In this document: one piece after another, positions 53,075 to 62,659 of the stretch
Numbering within the stretch: position 1 is the first letter of the stretch
Layout of the letters: the number at the start of each line of letters is the position of its first letter
Assembly: GCA_020639235.1 (NCBI GenBank)
Contig: JACKHC010000002.1
Coordinates: 1-64,000 of the forward strand
Direction: 5' to 3'
Source of the DNA: Phycisphaeraceae bacterium
Lineage (GTDB): Bacteria > Planctomycetota > Phycisphaerae > Phycisphaerales > UBA1924
Length of the DNA stretch: 64,000 nt
Notes under the pieces: generated by a model
Seen by the model: the letters and a program-made list of their open reading frames with translations, nothing else
Databases searched by the model: none
What the model was told of the DNA's origin: nothing
Position numbers and translations under genes: made by a program

Positions 53075-54691
53075 ATGACCACCGCCATCGCCGCCGACAA
53101 CTTCACCACCCTCCCCGCCGACTCCAACCAGGCGCTGGGCATCGCCGAGTACGCCATCGACTTCATGAAAGGCCGCCTCGGCGACGGCCCCGCGCCCTCC
53201 GTCTGGCAGCGCACCGAGCAGTTCCACACCGACTCCGTGTTCTGCGGCATCAGCGCCCTCGCCCTCGGGTGCAACGCACCCACCGTCCTCCGCAACGAAG
53301 CCCTCGACTACCCCGCCAACACCAACGAAAAAGGCGCATGCGTCTTCGGCTCAACCGAACGCGTCAAACCCGAGAAGGCCGTCGTCGCCAACTCCTGCGC
53401 CGTCCGCGAATGGGACTCCAACGGCACCAACTTCGGCTACAACCCCGCGCTCAACCACACCGCCGGCGAGTTCGGGCACAACGACTTCTATCCCGTCGTC
53501 GTCGCCGCCTGCCAGGAACTCAACCTCGACGGCAGGACCGCCCTCCGCGCCATGATCCTCGTCGATGAGATCCGCGGCCGTCTCGCCGAGGTCTTCTCCC
53601 TCAAGTCCTACAAGATCGACCATGTCGTCCACGGCGCGATCGCCAGCGCCGCGGTCTACGGCGCGCTCCACGGCGCCACCGCCCAGCAGATCGAGAGCGC
53701 CATCGGCATGGTCGTCGCCCACTACATCCCGTGGCGCGCCATCCGCGCCGGCAAGCAACTCTCAGACTCCAAGGGCGCCAGCGCCGCCATCTCCTCCGAG
53801 GTCGCCGTCCTCTCCATGAAGCGCGCCATGAAGGGCTTCCTCGGCCCGCGCGACATCTTCCGCAACCCCGAGGCCATCTTCCGCTTCTTCGAGCCGACCT
53901 CCACCGGCAACGAGCGCTGGAAAGAGATGTCCCCCGCGCCGTTTGATCTCGTCCTCGCGCACTCGGGCGAAGATTTCGCCGTGATGGGCATGCACTTCAA
54001 ACTGGGTCTCTACGAGCACCAGTCCGCCGGCGCGATCCAGGGCATCATCGACCTCGTCGCCAAGAACCCCTCGCTCCTCGCAGACGCCGGCAAGTCCATC
54101 GCCAGAATCGAAATCGCCGCCTACGAGCCCGCCTTCGGCATCATCGGCAACCCTTCCAAGATGAACCCCACCACCCGCCAGAGCGCCGACCACTCCATGG
54201 CCTACATCATCGCAACACTCCTGCGCAAGGCGATCGAGTTCTCCGCCAAGTCCGGCCCCCTACCGATCGCGGGCGGCGCCAACGACGGCATCTGGAAGGC
54301 CATCATGCTCTCGCCCTACGACTACAAGGAGGACGACTCCGCCCTCAATCACCCCCTCACCCGCGCGCTGATGCAGAAGATCGCCTTCCGCCACGGCGGC
54401 GCCGAGTACGACGCCAAGTACCCCGACGGAATCCCCACCTCCCTCACCATCACCGACGCCTCCGGCAACAAGCACGACTCCGGATTCGTCATGTACCCCG
54501 CCGGCCACGCGCGAAACACCACCGCCGATCTCAACGACATCCTCGACCACAAGTTCCGGCTCTTGGCCGGCCTCGCCGTAAAGAACCCCGAATCCGCGCT
54601 GAAGCAACTCACCAACCTCACCGCCAAGCCCGCCGCCGACATCCAGAAGATGTACGAGTTCGATATCGAAGTCCGCGGCGGCTTCGCCTGA
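53075..54691 (+). CDS. prpD: MmgE/PrpD family protein, probable 2-methylcitrate dehydratase
   Basis: 538 aa. Cytosolic dehydratase of the 2-methylcitrate cycle for propionate use. Family marks: an early ALGIAEYAIDFM segment, SCAVREWDSNGTNF, PAL...HTAGEFGHNDF and DGRTALRAMILVDEI, DHVVHGAIASAAVYGALHG, and KMNPTTRQSADHSMAYII (TADHS-type motif). Length is normal for PrpD (about 480-540). With prpB 1 kb downstream, the methylcitrate assignment is more likely than a cis-aconitate-type role. prpC is not in the window. A 59-bp-plus spacing to the convergent PEP-CTERM gene is bridged by a terminator. Confidence 0.88.
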   Translation: MTTAIAADNFTTLPADSNQALGIAEYAIDFMKGRLGDGPAPSVWQRTEQFHTDSVFCGISALALGCNAPTVLRNEALDYPANTNEKGACVFGSTERVKPEKAVVANSCAVREWDSNGTNFGYNPALNHTAGEFGHNDFYPVVVAACQELNLDGRTALRAMILVDEIRGRLAEVFSLKSYKIDHVVHGAIASAAVYGALHGATAQQIESAIGMVVAHYIPWRAIRAGKQLSDSKGASAAISSEVAVLSMKRAMKGFLGPRDIFRNPEAIFRFFEPTSTGNERWKEMSPAPFDLVLAHSGEDFAVMGMHFKLGLYEHQSAGAIQGIIDLVAKNPSLLADAGKSIARIEIAAYEPAFGIIGNPSKMNPTTRQSADHSMAYIIATLLRKAIEFSAKSGPLPIAGGANDGIWKAIMLSPYDYKEDDSALNHPLTRALMQKIAFRHGGAEYDAKYPDGIPTSLTITDASGNKHDSGFVMYPAGHARNTTADLNDILDHKFRLLAGLAVKNPESALKQLTNLTAKPAADIQKMYEFDIEVRGGFA

Positions 54692-54695
54692 CCAT

Positions 54696-54733
54696 CAAAA
54701 ACAGACCGTCCCCGCGGTCGAATGCGGGGACGG
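54696..54733 (-). terminator. Terminator of the second PEP-CTERM gene (possibly bidirectional with prpD)
   Basis: CCGTCCCCGC and GCGGGGACGG form a perfect 10-bp stem (54706-54733) with an 8-base loop. On the minus strand TCTGTTTTTG follows. It lies between the convergent prpD and PEP-CTERM stops. Confidence 0.8.
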
Positions 54734-54771
54734 CCATGGGGTCGTGATCACCTTCGGAGCAGTATTCGTTC

Positions 54772-55533
54772 TCAGTTCCGCTTGCGCCGGCGGACCGAAC
54801 CGACCAGCCCCGCACCGAGCAGCGTCGCAGCGCCCGGCGTCGGAATGGTCTCGAAGTTCGTGCCGTCGAACCAGCCCTCACCCGAGGGGTTGAACGACTT
54901 GATCTTGCCGCTCGAGTAGTAGGAAGTGTCGAACTTGCGGTACGGGTGCATCCACACGCCGAGCAACTCGTCGTACTGCATGCCGAGCCACGGATCGTTG
55001 TCCGGATCGGGATACATCGGGTTGTGCGCGTTGATGCTCGTCGCGTCGATCGTGAACGAGATCGTCCGCTTACCGGCCGCGTCCGAGGCCGCGGTGCTGA
55101 TGATCCAACCCGGATCGTTGTGGTCGCGGATCAGGTCGGGCGTCTGATCGCCCGCAACGGTGCCGTCGCCGTCCTTCCAAGATGTGTTGGCGTTCAGGCC
55201 GTTGTAGCCGTACGCGGTCAGGCGGACATCGGCCTGGTTCGTCGCGTTGACATAGAGCAGCGCCAACTGGCCGGGCGTGTTCTTCGGGTTCGGGCCGTTG
55301 TTGACCGCGAGCGTGAAGCCCTTGGTCACCTGGTCGGAGAACGTCACAGACCAAGTGAAATGCTTGCTGACCGAGTCGTACTCAGAGTGGATCGACTCGA
55401 AAGTCCCGCCGTTGTTGTTCACACCGTAGCTGCCGGGATCACCGACATTCCAGTCCCACTGGTACAGCGCGGCGTTCGCCGACGCAGTGAGCAAACCCGC
55501 CGCACCAGCACCAAGAAGCATGCGCATCTTCAT
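54772..55533 (-). CDS. PEP-CTERM-type exported protein
   Basis: 253 aa from ATG 55533 (AAGGAA just upstream). Signal peptide MKMRMLLGAGAAGLLTASANA. The mature part is beta-rich and acidic, with YQWDWNVGDPGSYGVNNNGG and a DPDNDPW segment. The sorting signal is IPTPGAATLLGAGLVGSV followed by RRRKRN (PTPGA variant). Not similar to the other PEP-CTERM protein in its body. Lies in opposite orientation between prpD and prpB, so it is probably an independent transcription unit. Confidence 0.85.
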   Translation of the reverse strand: MKMRMLLGAGAAGLLTASANAALYQWDWNVGDPGSYGVNNNGGTFESIHSEYDSVSKHFTWSVTFSDQVTKGFTLAVNNGPNPKNTPGQLALLYVNATNQADVRLTAYGYNGLNANTSWKDGDGTVAGDQTPDLIRDHNDPGWIISTAASDAAGKRTISFTIDATSINAHNPMYPDPDNDPWLGMQYDELLGVWMHPYRKFDTSYYSSGKIKSFNPSGEGWFDGTNFETIPTPGAATLLGAGLVGSVRRRKRN

Positions 55534-55751
55534 CGCTCGATTCCTTGTCTCTTGCTTTGACTCACCGGACACGTCGCGGGCGGCCTGTGCTCCCGTCCGC
55601 CCTCCAACAGTGCCCGCACCAGCGCCCGATGCAATCACGCAGAGCCCACGCACCGCGATCCGCTGCCAGATGGACCATCCCGAATGGCACATCCCCCCCG
55701 CTTCAACGCGCCCATAACCATCGCACCCGCACCCCGGGCTACCATGCACTC

Positions 55752-56648
55752 ATGAACACGCATCGACACCCCGGCGATACGCTCCGAGAACTCATGAAGT
55801 CACACTGCGTCGGCCTCCCCGGCGCGTTCAACGGCATGTGCGCCCGCGCCGTCAAGGACGCCGGCTTCCACGGCACCTACGTCTCCGGCGCCGCCGTCAC
55901 CGCCTCCTTCGGCGTGCCGGATATCGGGCTCCTCACCGTCAACGAGTTCACCAATGTCATCCGACAGGTGTCCCAATCTTCCGGCCTGCCCGTCATCGCC
56001 GACGCCGACACCGGCTTCGGCGAAGGAGAAATGGTCACCCGCACCGTCATCGAATACCACCGCGCCGGCGCCGCGGGGCTCCACATCGAGGACCAGGTCT
56101 TCCCCAAACGCTGCGGCCACCTCGACGGCAAAACCCTCCTCCCCGCCGACGACTTCGCACGCAAAGTCGCCATCGCCCGCGCCGCCTCCGATAAGCACAC
56201 CGACGGTTCATTTATTGTCTGCGCGCGCACCGACGCCGCGGGCGTCACCGGCATCGACGACGCCATCGACCGCGCCAAGCGCTACATCGACGCCGGCGCC
56301 CACATGATCTTCCCCGAGGGGCTCCACTCCGAAGCCGAGTTCGCACAGGCCGCCAAGGCGATCCGCGCCTACAGCGACAAGACCTACCTCCTGGCCAACA
56401 TGACCGAGTTCGGCAAGACCCCAATCATCCCCCTCAAGCGATTCGAACAACTCGGCTACCACTGCGTCATCTGGCCCGTCTCCACGCTCCGATCTGCTAT
56501 GGGCGAGGTCCAGCGCCTCCTCGCCAACATCAAGCGCGACGGCACCGTCACCGCCTCGCTCGACAACATGCTCGACCGCAAGAACCTCTACCGCCTCCTC
56601 GGCTATACGCCCGGCACCGAATGGCAATACCCCGGCACACCAAAGTAA
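55752..56648 (+). CDS. prpB: Methylisocitrate lyase (PrpB)
   Basis: 298 aa from ATG 55752. Splits 2-methylisocitrate to pyruvate and succinate. Isocitrate lyase superfamily TIM barrel: MCARAVKDAGFHGTYVSGAA, IADADTGFGEG (metal-binding DxDTG), HIEDQVFPKRCGHLDGK with the catalytic KRCGH loop, CARTDAAG and IFPEGLHSEAEF. The lack of an extra ICL domain and the short length favour PrpB over isocitrate lyase. Pairs functionally with prpD upstream despite the intervening reversed gene. Confidence 0.93.
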   Translation: MNTHRHPGDTLRELMKSHCVGLPGAFNGMCARAVKDAGFHGTYVSGAAVTASFGVPDIGLLTVNEFTNVIRQVSQSSGLPVIADADTGFGEGEMVTRTVIEYHRAGAAGLHIEDQVFPKRCGHLDGKTLLPADDFARKVAIARAASDKHTDGSFIVCARTDAAGVTGIDDAIDRAKRYIDAGAHMIFPEGLHSEAEFAQAAKAIRAYSDKTYLLANMTEFGKTPIIPLKRFEQLGYHCVIWPVSTLRSAMGEVQRLLANIKRDGTVTASLDNMLDRKNLYRLLGYTPGTEWQYPGTPK

Positions 56649-56664
56649 GCATGTCTTGTCCGCA

Positions 56665-56713
56665 CCCTCTCCCCTTGAGGGAGAGGGTGGCGGCGCAGCC
56701 GCCGGGTGAGGGG
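56665..56713 (+). repeat. Dispersed double-hairpin repeat, copy 4
   Basis: Stem 1 CCCTCTCCC/GGGAGAGGG (9 bp), stem 2 GGCGGC-GCA-GCCGCC, tail GGGTGAGGGG. It fills the gap between prpB and the zinc-ribbon gene. Confidence 0.75.
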
Positions 56714-56722
56714 TACCTACGC

Positions 56723-57388
56723 ATGACACTCCACCGCACCATCAAATGGCTCACCATCCTCATGCTGGTGCTGTCACTCGCGATCACCGGCGCGTGGGTG
56801 TGGGCGGGCACGCGCCCTACTTTTAGATCTACCTTTGGAACCGGTACTCAGTCAGCCGCAAGTGTTTGGATCGGAACTGCAGGACAAGATGTCATGCTTC
56901 AGAATGAAGCCGTCAAGGAGGGCCGTGAGGACGAGTTTCAGCAGATGGGTGTGTTTGGAGTCAATGTAATTGTTAGGCGGACCGGCTATTCAAGTAGATT
57001 TCCAACCCCGCTATGGACTCATGAGTCTGTTGAGATCAAATACTGGCCCAAATCTGCCGAACCATCTCCGCCATCTGAAATTGGGGATGAACGCGTACTG
57101 GCCGCTGCTCAAACAAAGCTTCACTCTGCTACCACTGAAGTAATTGATGCACTATCGAGGGGGCCAGGGAAGCGACAATTGCTATTCCTACCTGGTGTTG
57201 CTGAGCGTGTGCGCTTCTGGTCGCCATACGCACTCGGCTTAGTGTTGTCGGCTGGAGTCCTCAATGTGCTTTTCGGGCGCTATTACCGTCGCACACTCAT
57301 TCGCAAATGTCACTGCCCCAACTGCGACTACGACCTACGCGGCATCAACACCACCACCTGCCCCGAGTGCGGCAAGGATCGACCTTGA
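56723..57388 (+). CDS. Membrane protein with C-terminal zinc ribbon, pair copy 1
   Basis: 221 aa from ATG 56723. N-terminal TLHRTIKWLTILMLVLSLAI helix, a core of about 125 residues of unrelated sequence and low GC (29 of 60 bases in 56821-56880, against 43 of 60 in the preceding 60), a second helix (LGLVLSAGVLNVLFGRYY), then CPNCDYDLRGINTTTCPECG. Tandem with the next gene, coupled by a TTGA overlap. Function unknown. Confidence 0.78.
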   Translation: MTLHRTIKWLTILMLVLSLAITGAWVWAGTRPTFRSTFGTGTQSAASVWIGTAGQDVMLQNEAVKEGREDEFQQMGVFGVNVIVRRTGYSSRFPTPLWTHESVEIKYWPKSAEPSPPSEIGDERVLAAAQTKLHSATTEVIDALSRGPGKRQLLFLPGVAERVRFWSPYALGLVLSAGVLNVLFGRYYRRTLIRKCHCPNCDYDLRGINTTTCPECGKDRP

Positions 57389-58122
57389 CCCTCCACCGCA
57401 TCATCAAGTGGCTCACGATCCTCATGCTCGCGCTGTCACTCGCGATCGCGGGCGCGTGGGTGTGGATCAGTCGGGTGCGGATAACCCCATTCAACGGCGG
57501 CAGAACCTTCTTTTCTACCGTCCTCGTTTATAAGAAACAGAACGAGTTATTCCTGCTCAATGAGCTCGGCAATCTCCGCTGGAGGCCGGAGTATGTGGAA
57601 CTAGGCAAGTTCGAATTTCAAATCGACCTCGGACAAACAGAAAACCCCTTCGCCAAGCTAGAGCCGGTTGAGTACTGGAATCAGTTTGAGATAGGTGATT
57701 GGCATTCATCTAAATCCAACGACGCATCGGTCGATCCATTCAACCCGGATCTTGATGATCGCAGACTGTTGGCGCGACGATATTTCGTGACATGGATGAC
57801 TCACGAGCCGAACGAAGGAGTTGAACCTGAGCAATATGAGCAGGCTCTCTCTGTAACTGATCGCGGAGTCGGGAAACACATCTACATCTACTGGCCCGGC
57901 GTCGCGCAGCGCGTCCGCATTCACGCCCCCCGCGCCCTCGCACTCACCGGCTTCCTCACACTCGCCGGCTTCACAGCGCTATTTATCCAGCGCCGCAAAC
58001 TCCGCAACCGCCTCCGCGCCGGCCACTGCCCAAACTGCAACTACGACCTCCGAGGCATCAACATCACCACCTGCCCCGAGTGCGGCCACACTTCTCCACC
58101 CCCAGACATCCTCACAGATTGA
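57385..58122 (+). CDS. Membrane protein with C-terminal zinc ribbon, pair copy 2
   Basis: 245 aa from TTG 57385. N-terminal LHRIIKWLTILMLALSLAIA closely matches the previous gene, as does the C-terminus CPNCNYDLRGINITTCPECG; the core again shares nothing obvious and is A+T-rich. The second helix region is ALALTGFLTLAGFTALFI. A recent tandem duplication of ends with replacement of the core is a simple reading. The 3' end overlaps the convergent DUF488 gene by 11 bases. Confidence 0.78.
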   Translation: MTLHRIIKWLTILMLALSLAIAGAWVWISRVRITPFNGGRTFFSTVLVYKKQNELFLLNELGNLRWRPEYVELGKFEFQIDLGQTENPFAKLEPVEYWNQFEIGDWHSSKSNDASVDPFNPDLDDRRLLARRYFVTWMTHEPNEGVEPEQYEQALSVTDRGVGKHIYIYWPGVAQRVRIHAPRALALTGFLTLAGFTALFIQRRKLRNRLRAGHCPNCNYDLRGINITTCPECGHTSPPPDILTD

Positions 58123-58597
58123 CGACCTCCGCCCCCGTCGCCTTCGCGATCTCCGCCGCCAGCACCGACCGATGGCAGTCGCTCGCGTCTCGCTCGTAGC
58201 ACATCAGGCACACACGCTTCTCGCCCGACAGCGCCGCCGCCCCGTCGAGCTGCTCACGCGCCTCGCCCCGGATGTACTTCCGGTACGCGCTCTTGAGCGC
58301 GCGATCGAAACCGCGCCCATCTTCCGACGCCGCCCGCGCCTCTTTGACGCGCTTCATCAGGTCCGCCGGCGTGCCGAGCAACTTCTCGTGCGCGTATCCG
58401 ATCCCCGCCTCCTCGCACGACGCCGCCATGTTCTTCTTGGCGAACTCCGGCCGATGGCGGCTCATCGGACGCAACCGCACATCCATCAGCACCTCGATCC
58501 CAGCCCCGACGAGAATCTGAATTAACTCATCCACGTCCCGCCCCTCGTAGCCGATCGTCCAGATCTTCACAGCACACACTCCACGATGATCCGCCAT
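58112..58597 (-). CDS. DUF488 family protein
   Basis: 161 aa. Starts VKIWTIGYEGRDVDELIQIL (a GTG at V10 would be a shorter start) and contains VRLRPMSRHRPEF and the conserved CLMCYERDASDCHRSVLA motif of DUF488, with two cysteines. The family is cytosolic and uncharacterised, often tied to nucleic acid metabolism or stress. Not linked by orientation to its neighbours. Confidence 0.88.
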   Translation of the reverse strand: MADHRGVCAVKIWTIGYEGRDVDELIQILVGAGIEVLMDVRLRPMSRHRPEFAKKNMAASCEEAGIGYAHEKLLGTPADLMKRVKEARAASEDGRGFDRALKSAYRKYIRGEAREQLDGAAALSGEKRVCLMCYERDASDCHRSVLAAEIAKATGAEVVNL

Positions 58598-58659
58598 CTC
58601 CGGGCGTGAAGTTCAATCGGTGCGATCTGCTGACTATTCCCCCTCTAAAATTCCGATCT

Positions 58660-60180
58660 CTACTCTGTGCCCTCTGTGGGCTCTGTGGGCTCTGTGGTTG
58701 AGTCCTGGTTCGCAAGGACCTTCAAATCCCGCCGCAACACCTTCCCCGTCGGGTTCCGCGGCAACTTCTCCATCACCCGCACTTCCCGCGGCACCTTGAA
58801 CGGCGCGATCTGCTCCCTGCAAAACGCCCGGAGCGCCCCGGGATCAATCTCCGCGCCCTCCACCGGCTCGACAAACGCGATCGGCACCTCGCCACGCGTC
58901 TCGTCCATCTTCCCCACCACCACGCTCTCCGCGACGCCCGGCGCGCGGTTCAGCACCTCCTCGATCTCGCGCGGCGCGACATTCTCACCCGCGATGATGA
59001 TCAGATCCTTGAGCCGACCCGTGATGTATAAAAACCCGTCCGGGTCCAGTTTCCCGAGATCCCCCGTGCGGAAATACCCGTCCGAATCAAACGCCTCCGC
59101 CGTCAACTCCGGCAGCTTGTAATACCCCTTCATCACATTCGGCCCACGATACCGAATCTCCCCCTCGCGCCCGGCGCACAACTCCGTCTCGCTCGCCGGA
59201 TCAACAATCCGCGTCTCCAACTCCGGCACCGCGCGCCCCACCGACATCGGCCGGTAATCCTCGGGGATGCACCAGTTCGTCACCGGCGAGGTCTCCGTCA
59301 GGCCGTACCCCTCGTTGATCACCACGCCGAACCGCTCGCGCATCTTCTCCGCAATCGCCTGCGGCAACGGCTCGCCGCCCGATACCGCCAGACGCAACTC
59401 AGCAAAATCCTCCGGCTTCGCCTGCTTCACGCTCATCAGCGCGTTGTACATCGACGGCACGCCCATGAAGAGCGTCGGCCGATGCTCGCGGAACAGCCGC
59501 ACAATCTGCGCGGGAACAAACCGCGCCGAGTACACCACCTTCGCGCCGATCGTCAGCGGAAGCAGCGTCAGCAGCGTGAACCCGCTCGAATGGAACTGCG
59601 GCAGCACACCCAGAAACACATCATCCGCGCTCAGGTGCGCGTGCCGCTTGATCTGCCGCATGTTCGCACGCAGATTCCCGTGCGTCAGCATCACGCCCTT
59701 GGGCCGCCCGCTCGTCCCGCTCGTATAAAGGAGCACCGCGACATCGTCCGACGCCGCGCCCGCCGGCCAGCGCATCTCGGGCACACCCTTGAAATCCAGC
59801 TCCTCGATCTTCACCACCGACACACCCGTCGGCGTGAACCCCGTCGCCTCCATCAGCGCGCCCGCCGTCAAAACAATGTCCGTCTCGCAGTCATCGACGA
59901 TGTACTGCGCCTCCTCGTGCTTGAGCAGGTAACTGATCGGCACCGGAACCCGCCCGAGCATCCACGCCGCCAGCGCCGCCATCGGGAACGCGCCGCCCGT
60001 CGGCAACATGATCCCCACCGTCTTGGTGCTCGACCGCTTCTCGATCTCCGCCGCCAGGTGCATCGCGCCCACGAGCAACTCGATCCCGCGCCACGCCCTG
60101 CGATCATCCACCACCGCGATGCGCTTCGGGTGCAACATCAGCCGCCGCAGGATGGGCCAGTGCACGCTCGTCAATGCCAC
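58660..60180 (-). CDS. AMP-forming acyl-CoA synthetase/ligase
   Basis: 506 aa. Class I adenylate-forming enzyme that activates a carboxylic (fatty) acid as acyl-AMP and then acyl-CoA. Core motifs: A3 [21 protein letters not shown]5 [15 protein letters not shown]7/A8 [20 protein letters not shown], and A10 [11 protein letters not shown] with the catalytic Lys. The substrate is not readable. The C-terminal [11 protein letters not shown] tail comes from a repeat. The 5' end overlaps the dnaJ-like stop by 10 bases, so the two are probably co-transcribed. Confidence 0.93.
   Translation of the reverse strand: MALTSVHWPILRRLMLHPKRIAVVDDRRAWRGIELLVGAMHLAAEIEKRSSTKTVGIMLPTGGAFPMAALAAWMLGRVPVPISYLLKHEEAQYIVDDCETDIVLTAGALMEATGFTPTGVSVVKIEELDFKGVPEMRWPAGAASDDVAVLLYTSGTSGRPKGVMLTHGNLRANMRQIKRHAHLSADDVFLGVLPQFHSSGFTLLTLLPLTIGAKVVYSARFVPAQIVRLFREHRPTLFMGVPSMYNALMSVKQAKPEDFAELRLAVSGGEPLPQAIAEKMRERFGVVINEGYGLTETSPVTNWCIPEDYRPMSVGRAVPELETRIVDPASETELCAGREGEIRYRGPNVMKGYYKLPELTAEAFDSDGYFRTGDLGKLDPDGFLYITGRLKDLIIIAGENVAPREIEEVLNRAPGVAESVVVGKMDETRGEVPIAFVEPVEGAEIDPGALRAFCREQIAPFKVPREVRVMEKLPRNPTGKVLRRDLKVLANQDSTTEPTEPTEGTE
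58662..58702 (-). repeat. CACAGAG-type short dispersed repeat at the acyl-CoA synthetase 3' end
   Basis: On the minus strand CCACAGAGCCCACAGAG is extended by CCCACAGAG and GGCACAGAG. Together with the stop it encodes [12 protein letters not shown], the repetitive tail of the enzyme. Reverse-oriented relative of 49857-49884. Confidence 0.6.
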
Positions 60181-61175
60181 TCGCGCCCCGTGCGCGGGCT
60201 CGGCTGACGCCGCCCGACCTCTTCGATCACGCCGCGCTCGTGCGGAAGCAAGTCCTCACCCCGCGGCACAACCACCTTCGCAACCGCGTACAGATCGCCC
60301 TTCGCCCCCGACTCCGCCGCCACGCCCCGTCCCTTGATCCGAAGACGAGCGCCCGTCGATGTCCCCGCGGGCACCGTCAACTCGATCGGGCCGTCGGGCG
60401 TCGGCACCGACACCCGCGCACCGAGCATCGCCTCGCTCACCGTCAGCGGCAGGTCCAGCACGATGTCGTTCCCCTCAAGCCGATACAGCGCGTGCGGCAG
60501 GATATGCACCTGCAACAGAAGATCACCCGGCGTCCCGCCCGAAGCGCTCGGCGCGCCCGCGCCACGCACCCGCAGCTTCGCGCCCTCGCGCACGCCGCGC
60601 GGAATCTTCACCTCGATCAACTGCTGCGACCCGCCCCGCGTCACATTCACCTTCTTCACGCCGCCCTTGATCGCCGTGAGCATGTCCACATCCAGCGCCT
60701 GCACCGCGTCCTTCCCGCGCGCCGGCCTCGACCGCGCACGCGCACGCGCACCGCTCCCGCCCATGCCGCCCCCCATGCCGCCCATCCCGCCCATCGCGCC
60801 GCCGCCCCCGAAGATCTCCTCGAAGATCGACGACACATCCGCATCCGAGAACCCGCCGACACCCTCAGCGCCCCGCGGCCCGCCCACATTCGTCCATGTA
60901 TACGTCCCGCGCCCCGGCTGCCCGCCCCCCGGATGGCCGCCAAATCCCCCCGACGCGCCCGCGTGCCCGAAGCGGTCGTACTGCTTGCGCTTCTCCTCGT
61001 CGCTCAGGACGTCATACGCCTCCTGCACCTCGTTGAACCGCGCCGACGCGTCCGCCGACTTGTTCACGTCCGGATGCAGCTCGCGCGCCAGTTTCCGGTG
61101 CGCGCGCTTGATCTCGTCCGCGCTCGCAGAACGCGAAACACCGAGCACCTCGTAATAGTCACGCTTCATCGACAT
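60171..61175 (-). CDS. CbpA-type DnaJ co-chaperone (no zinc finger)
   Basis: 334 aa from ATG 61175 ([10 protein letters not shown]); ATG 61169 is equally plausible. J domain at residues 4-70: [23 protein letters not shown] in RELHPDVN. A Gly/Met-rich linker follows ([18 protein letters not shown]), then the DnaJ C-terminal substrate domain ([55 protein letters not shown]). No CxxCxGxG repeats, so it is CbpA/class B. Activates DnaK ATPase; dnaK is not in the window. Confidence 0.93.
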   Translation of the reverse strand: MSMKRDYYEVLGVSRSASADEIKRAHRKLARELHPDVNKSADASARFNEVQEAYDVLSDEEKRKQYDRFGHAGASGGFGGHPGGGQPGRGTYTWTNVGGPRGAEGVGGFSDADVSSIFEEIFGGGGAMGGMGGMGGGMGGSGARARARSRPARGKDAVQALDVDMLTAIKGGVKKVNVTRGGSQQLIEVKIPRGVREGAKLRVRGAGAPSASGGTPGDLLLQVHILPHALYRLEGNDIVLDLPLTVSEAMLGARVSVPTPDGPIELTVPAGTSTGARLRIKGRGVAAESGAKGDLYAVAKVVVPRGEDLLPHERGVIEEVGRRQPSPRTGREWH

Positions 61176-61214
61176 CGAACCGGTAATGATAGCCCGCCCG
61201 CCCGATCCCCCCAC

Positions 61215-62036
61215 TCATCCCGACAATCCGCCCATGCCCCCGATCGCGCCGAGCCCCGCGCACCGAGCCGCCGCATGCACCGCGTCCGCCACACCCCGCA
61301 GATCCACCACCACAAAGCCGTCGTACCCCGCCGTCGCCAGCGCGACCATGTACGCCATCACATCCAGCCGACCCCGCTTCCCGCCCCCCGACCCCCCCAA
61401 TCCCGGCTCCACGCGCATCCCCGCGCTCGACAAATCCGTCAACCGCGCCGCCGCCAGACGCTCGCCCATCCGCGATGCCGCCTTCGCAGCGCTCGTCACG
61501 CCCTCCGCGATCACCGCCGCCGGATCGATCCCGACCCCGATCGGCCCGCCCGTCGAGCGCGCATCCGGCGGCCACGCGAAATCCGCCACCACAGCTCCCA
61601 CACGCTGCGCGCACTCACCGATCTGCCGAGCCGCCGCCCCGACGAGTTCCCGGTTGGCCTCGTCACCCGACGGGAGTGTCATCGAAACCACCGCCCGACG
61701 CCCCGCGGATGCGAGCGCCACGATCTCCGCAGCGTATTCCAGCGCCTCGCACGCCGCGCTCATCGCGCGATCCGCGCGCGCATCCTCGATGAAATGCTCC
61801 GCCGGAATCCACAGATCAACGCCCGAAATCTCCACCTCCGCCCGCCGCGCCTTCGCCGCGATGTCCCGCCGCGCCGACCGCCCCAGCTCCCGGGGCCGCG
61901 CGCCCGGCTCCGCAGCATTCAACTGCACCGCGCGATACCCCTGTTCCTTGACCCACGCGAAGCGCGCACCCAGATCGCCGGGCAACTCAAGGCCCGCCAG
62001 CGCAAGACTCAATCCCGGCGCCAACCCTTCAACCAT
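61215..62036 (-). CDS. TIM-barrel protein of the xylose isomerase/endonuclease IV-like superfamily
   Basis: 273 aa. A (beta/alpha)8-like pattern with ALAGLELPGDLGARFAWVKE, YRAVQLNAAEPGARPRELGR, EISGVDLWIPAEHF, VALASAGRRAVVSMTLPSG, VGVGIDPAAVIAEGV, RLAAARLTDLSSAG and GYDGFVVVDLRG. This matches the sugar phosphate isomerase/epimerase family in spacing and the final barrel strands. Metal ligands are not certain. C-terminal and internal (GGX)n runs are present. Gene is upstream of dnaJ by 39 bases. Confidence 0.72.
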   Translation of the reverse strand: MVEGLAPGLSLALAGLELPGDLGARFAWVKEQGYRAVQLNAAEPGARPRELGRSARRDIAAKARRAEVEISGVDLWIPAEHFIEDARADRAMSAACEALEYAAEIVALASAGRRAVVSMTLPSGDEANRELVGAAARQIGECAQRVGAVVADFAWPPDARSTGGPIGVGIDPAAVIAEGVTSAAKAASRMGERLAAARLTDLSSAGMRVEPGLGGSGGGKRGRLDVMAYMVALATAGYDGFVVVDLRGVADAVHAAARCAGLGAIGGMGGLSG

Positions 62037-62059
62037 CCAACCAGCGTATCATCCGAACC

Positions 62060-62659
62060 ATGCACCGCGCACGCGCAACCTGCCAGGGCGTCCACCTCGC
62101 CGCCGTCGCGCTCTGGCTCGGCGCCACCATCATGACCGGCGTCGCCGCGGCCATCGCGTTCCCCACCATGCGCGACCTCGACCCCGCGCTCCCCGCCTTC
62201 GCCGACTACCCGACCGATCACTGGATGATCGCCGCCGGCATCGTCATGAACAAAGTCTTCGCGATCCTCGACTACGCCTCCGTCGCCTTAGCCATCATCG
62301 CGCTCCAGGCGCTCGTCATCGCCGCCATGCCCTGCCGCCTCCGCCTCTCAGCGCCCAGTTCAATCGTGCGACTGCTGGCTCTGGCCGGTGCACTCGCCTC
62401 ACTCGCCTACTCCCTCTTCTTCCTCCGCCCGCAGATGAACGCCCACCTCCGCGAGTTCCACGACCACGCGCTGGCCGGACGAATCGCGCAAGCCGACGCC
62501 GCCCGCGCCGCCTTCGACGCCCTCCATCCCGCAGCGTCCAACGCGCTCTCGCTCATCGCCGTCGCGCTGCTCATCCTCATCATCGCCGGCATCTGGTCCC
62601 TCGCCACCGATCCTGCCTCTCCCCTCCGGGGAGAGGATGTCAACGAAGTTGACAGGTGA
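62060..62659 (+). CDS. Small polytopic membrane protein (DUF4149-like)
   Basis: 199 aa. Four helices: VHLAAVALWLGATIMTGVAA, FAILDYASVALAIIALQAL, IVRLLALAGALASLAYSLFF and NALSLIAVALLILIIAGIW. WLGA near the first helix and RPQMNAHLREFH after the third recall DUF4149/TMEM205-like proteins. The last residues (ASPLRGEDVNEVDR) are encoded by a dispersed repeat, so the natural C-terminus has been extended. Ends GTGA overlapping the nth start. Function unknown. Confidence 0.7.
   Translation: MHRARATCQGVHLAAVALWLGATIMTGVAAAIAFPTMRDLDPALPAFADYPTDHWMIAAGIVMNKVFAILDYASVALAIIALQALVIAAMPCRLRLSAPSSIVRLLALAGALASLAYSLFFLRPQMNAHLREFHDHALAGRIAQADAARAAFDALHPAASNALSLIAVALLILIIAGIWSLATDPASPLRGEDVNEVDR

Noticed and set aside
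60174..62135. Plus-strand open frame of about 650 codons opposite dnaJ and the TIM-barrel gene
   Set aside because: Arg/Pro/His-rich shadow; both minus genes have clear family motifs.
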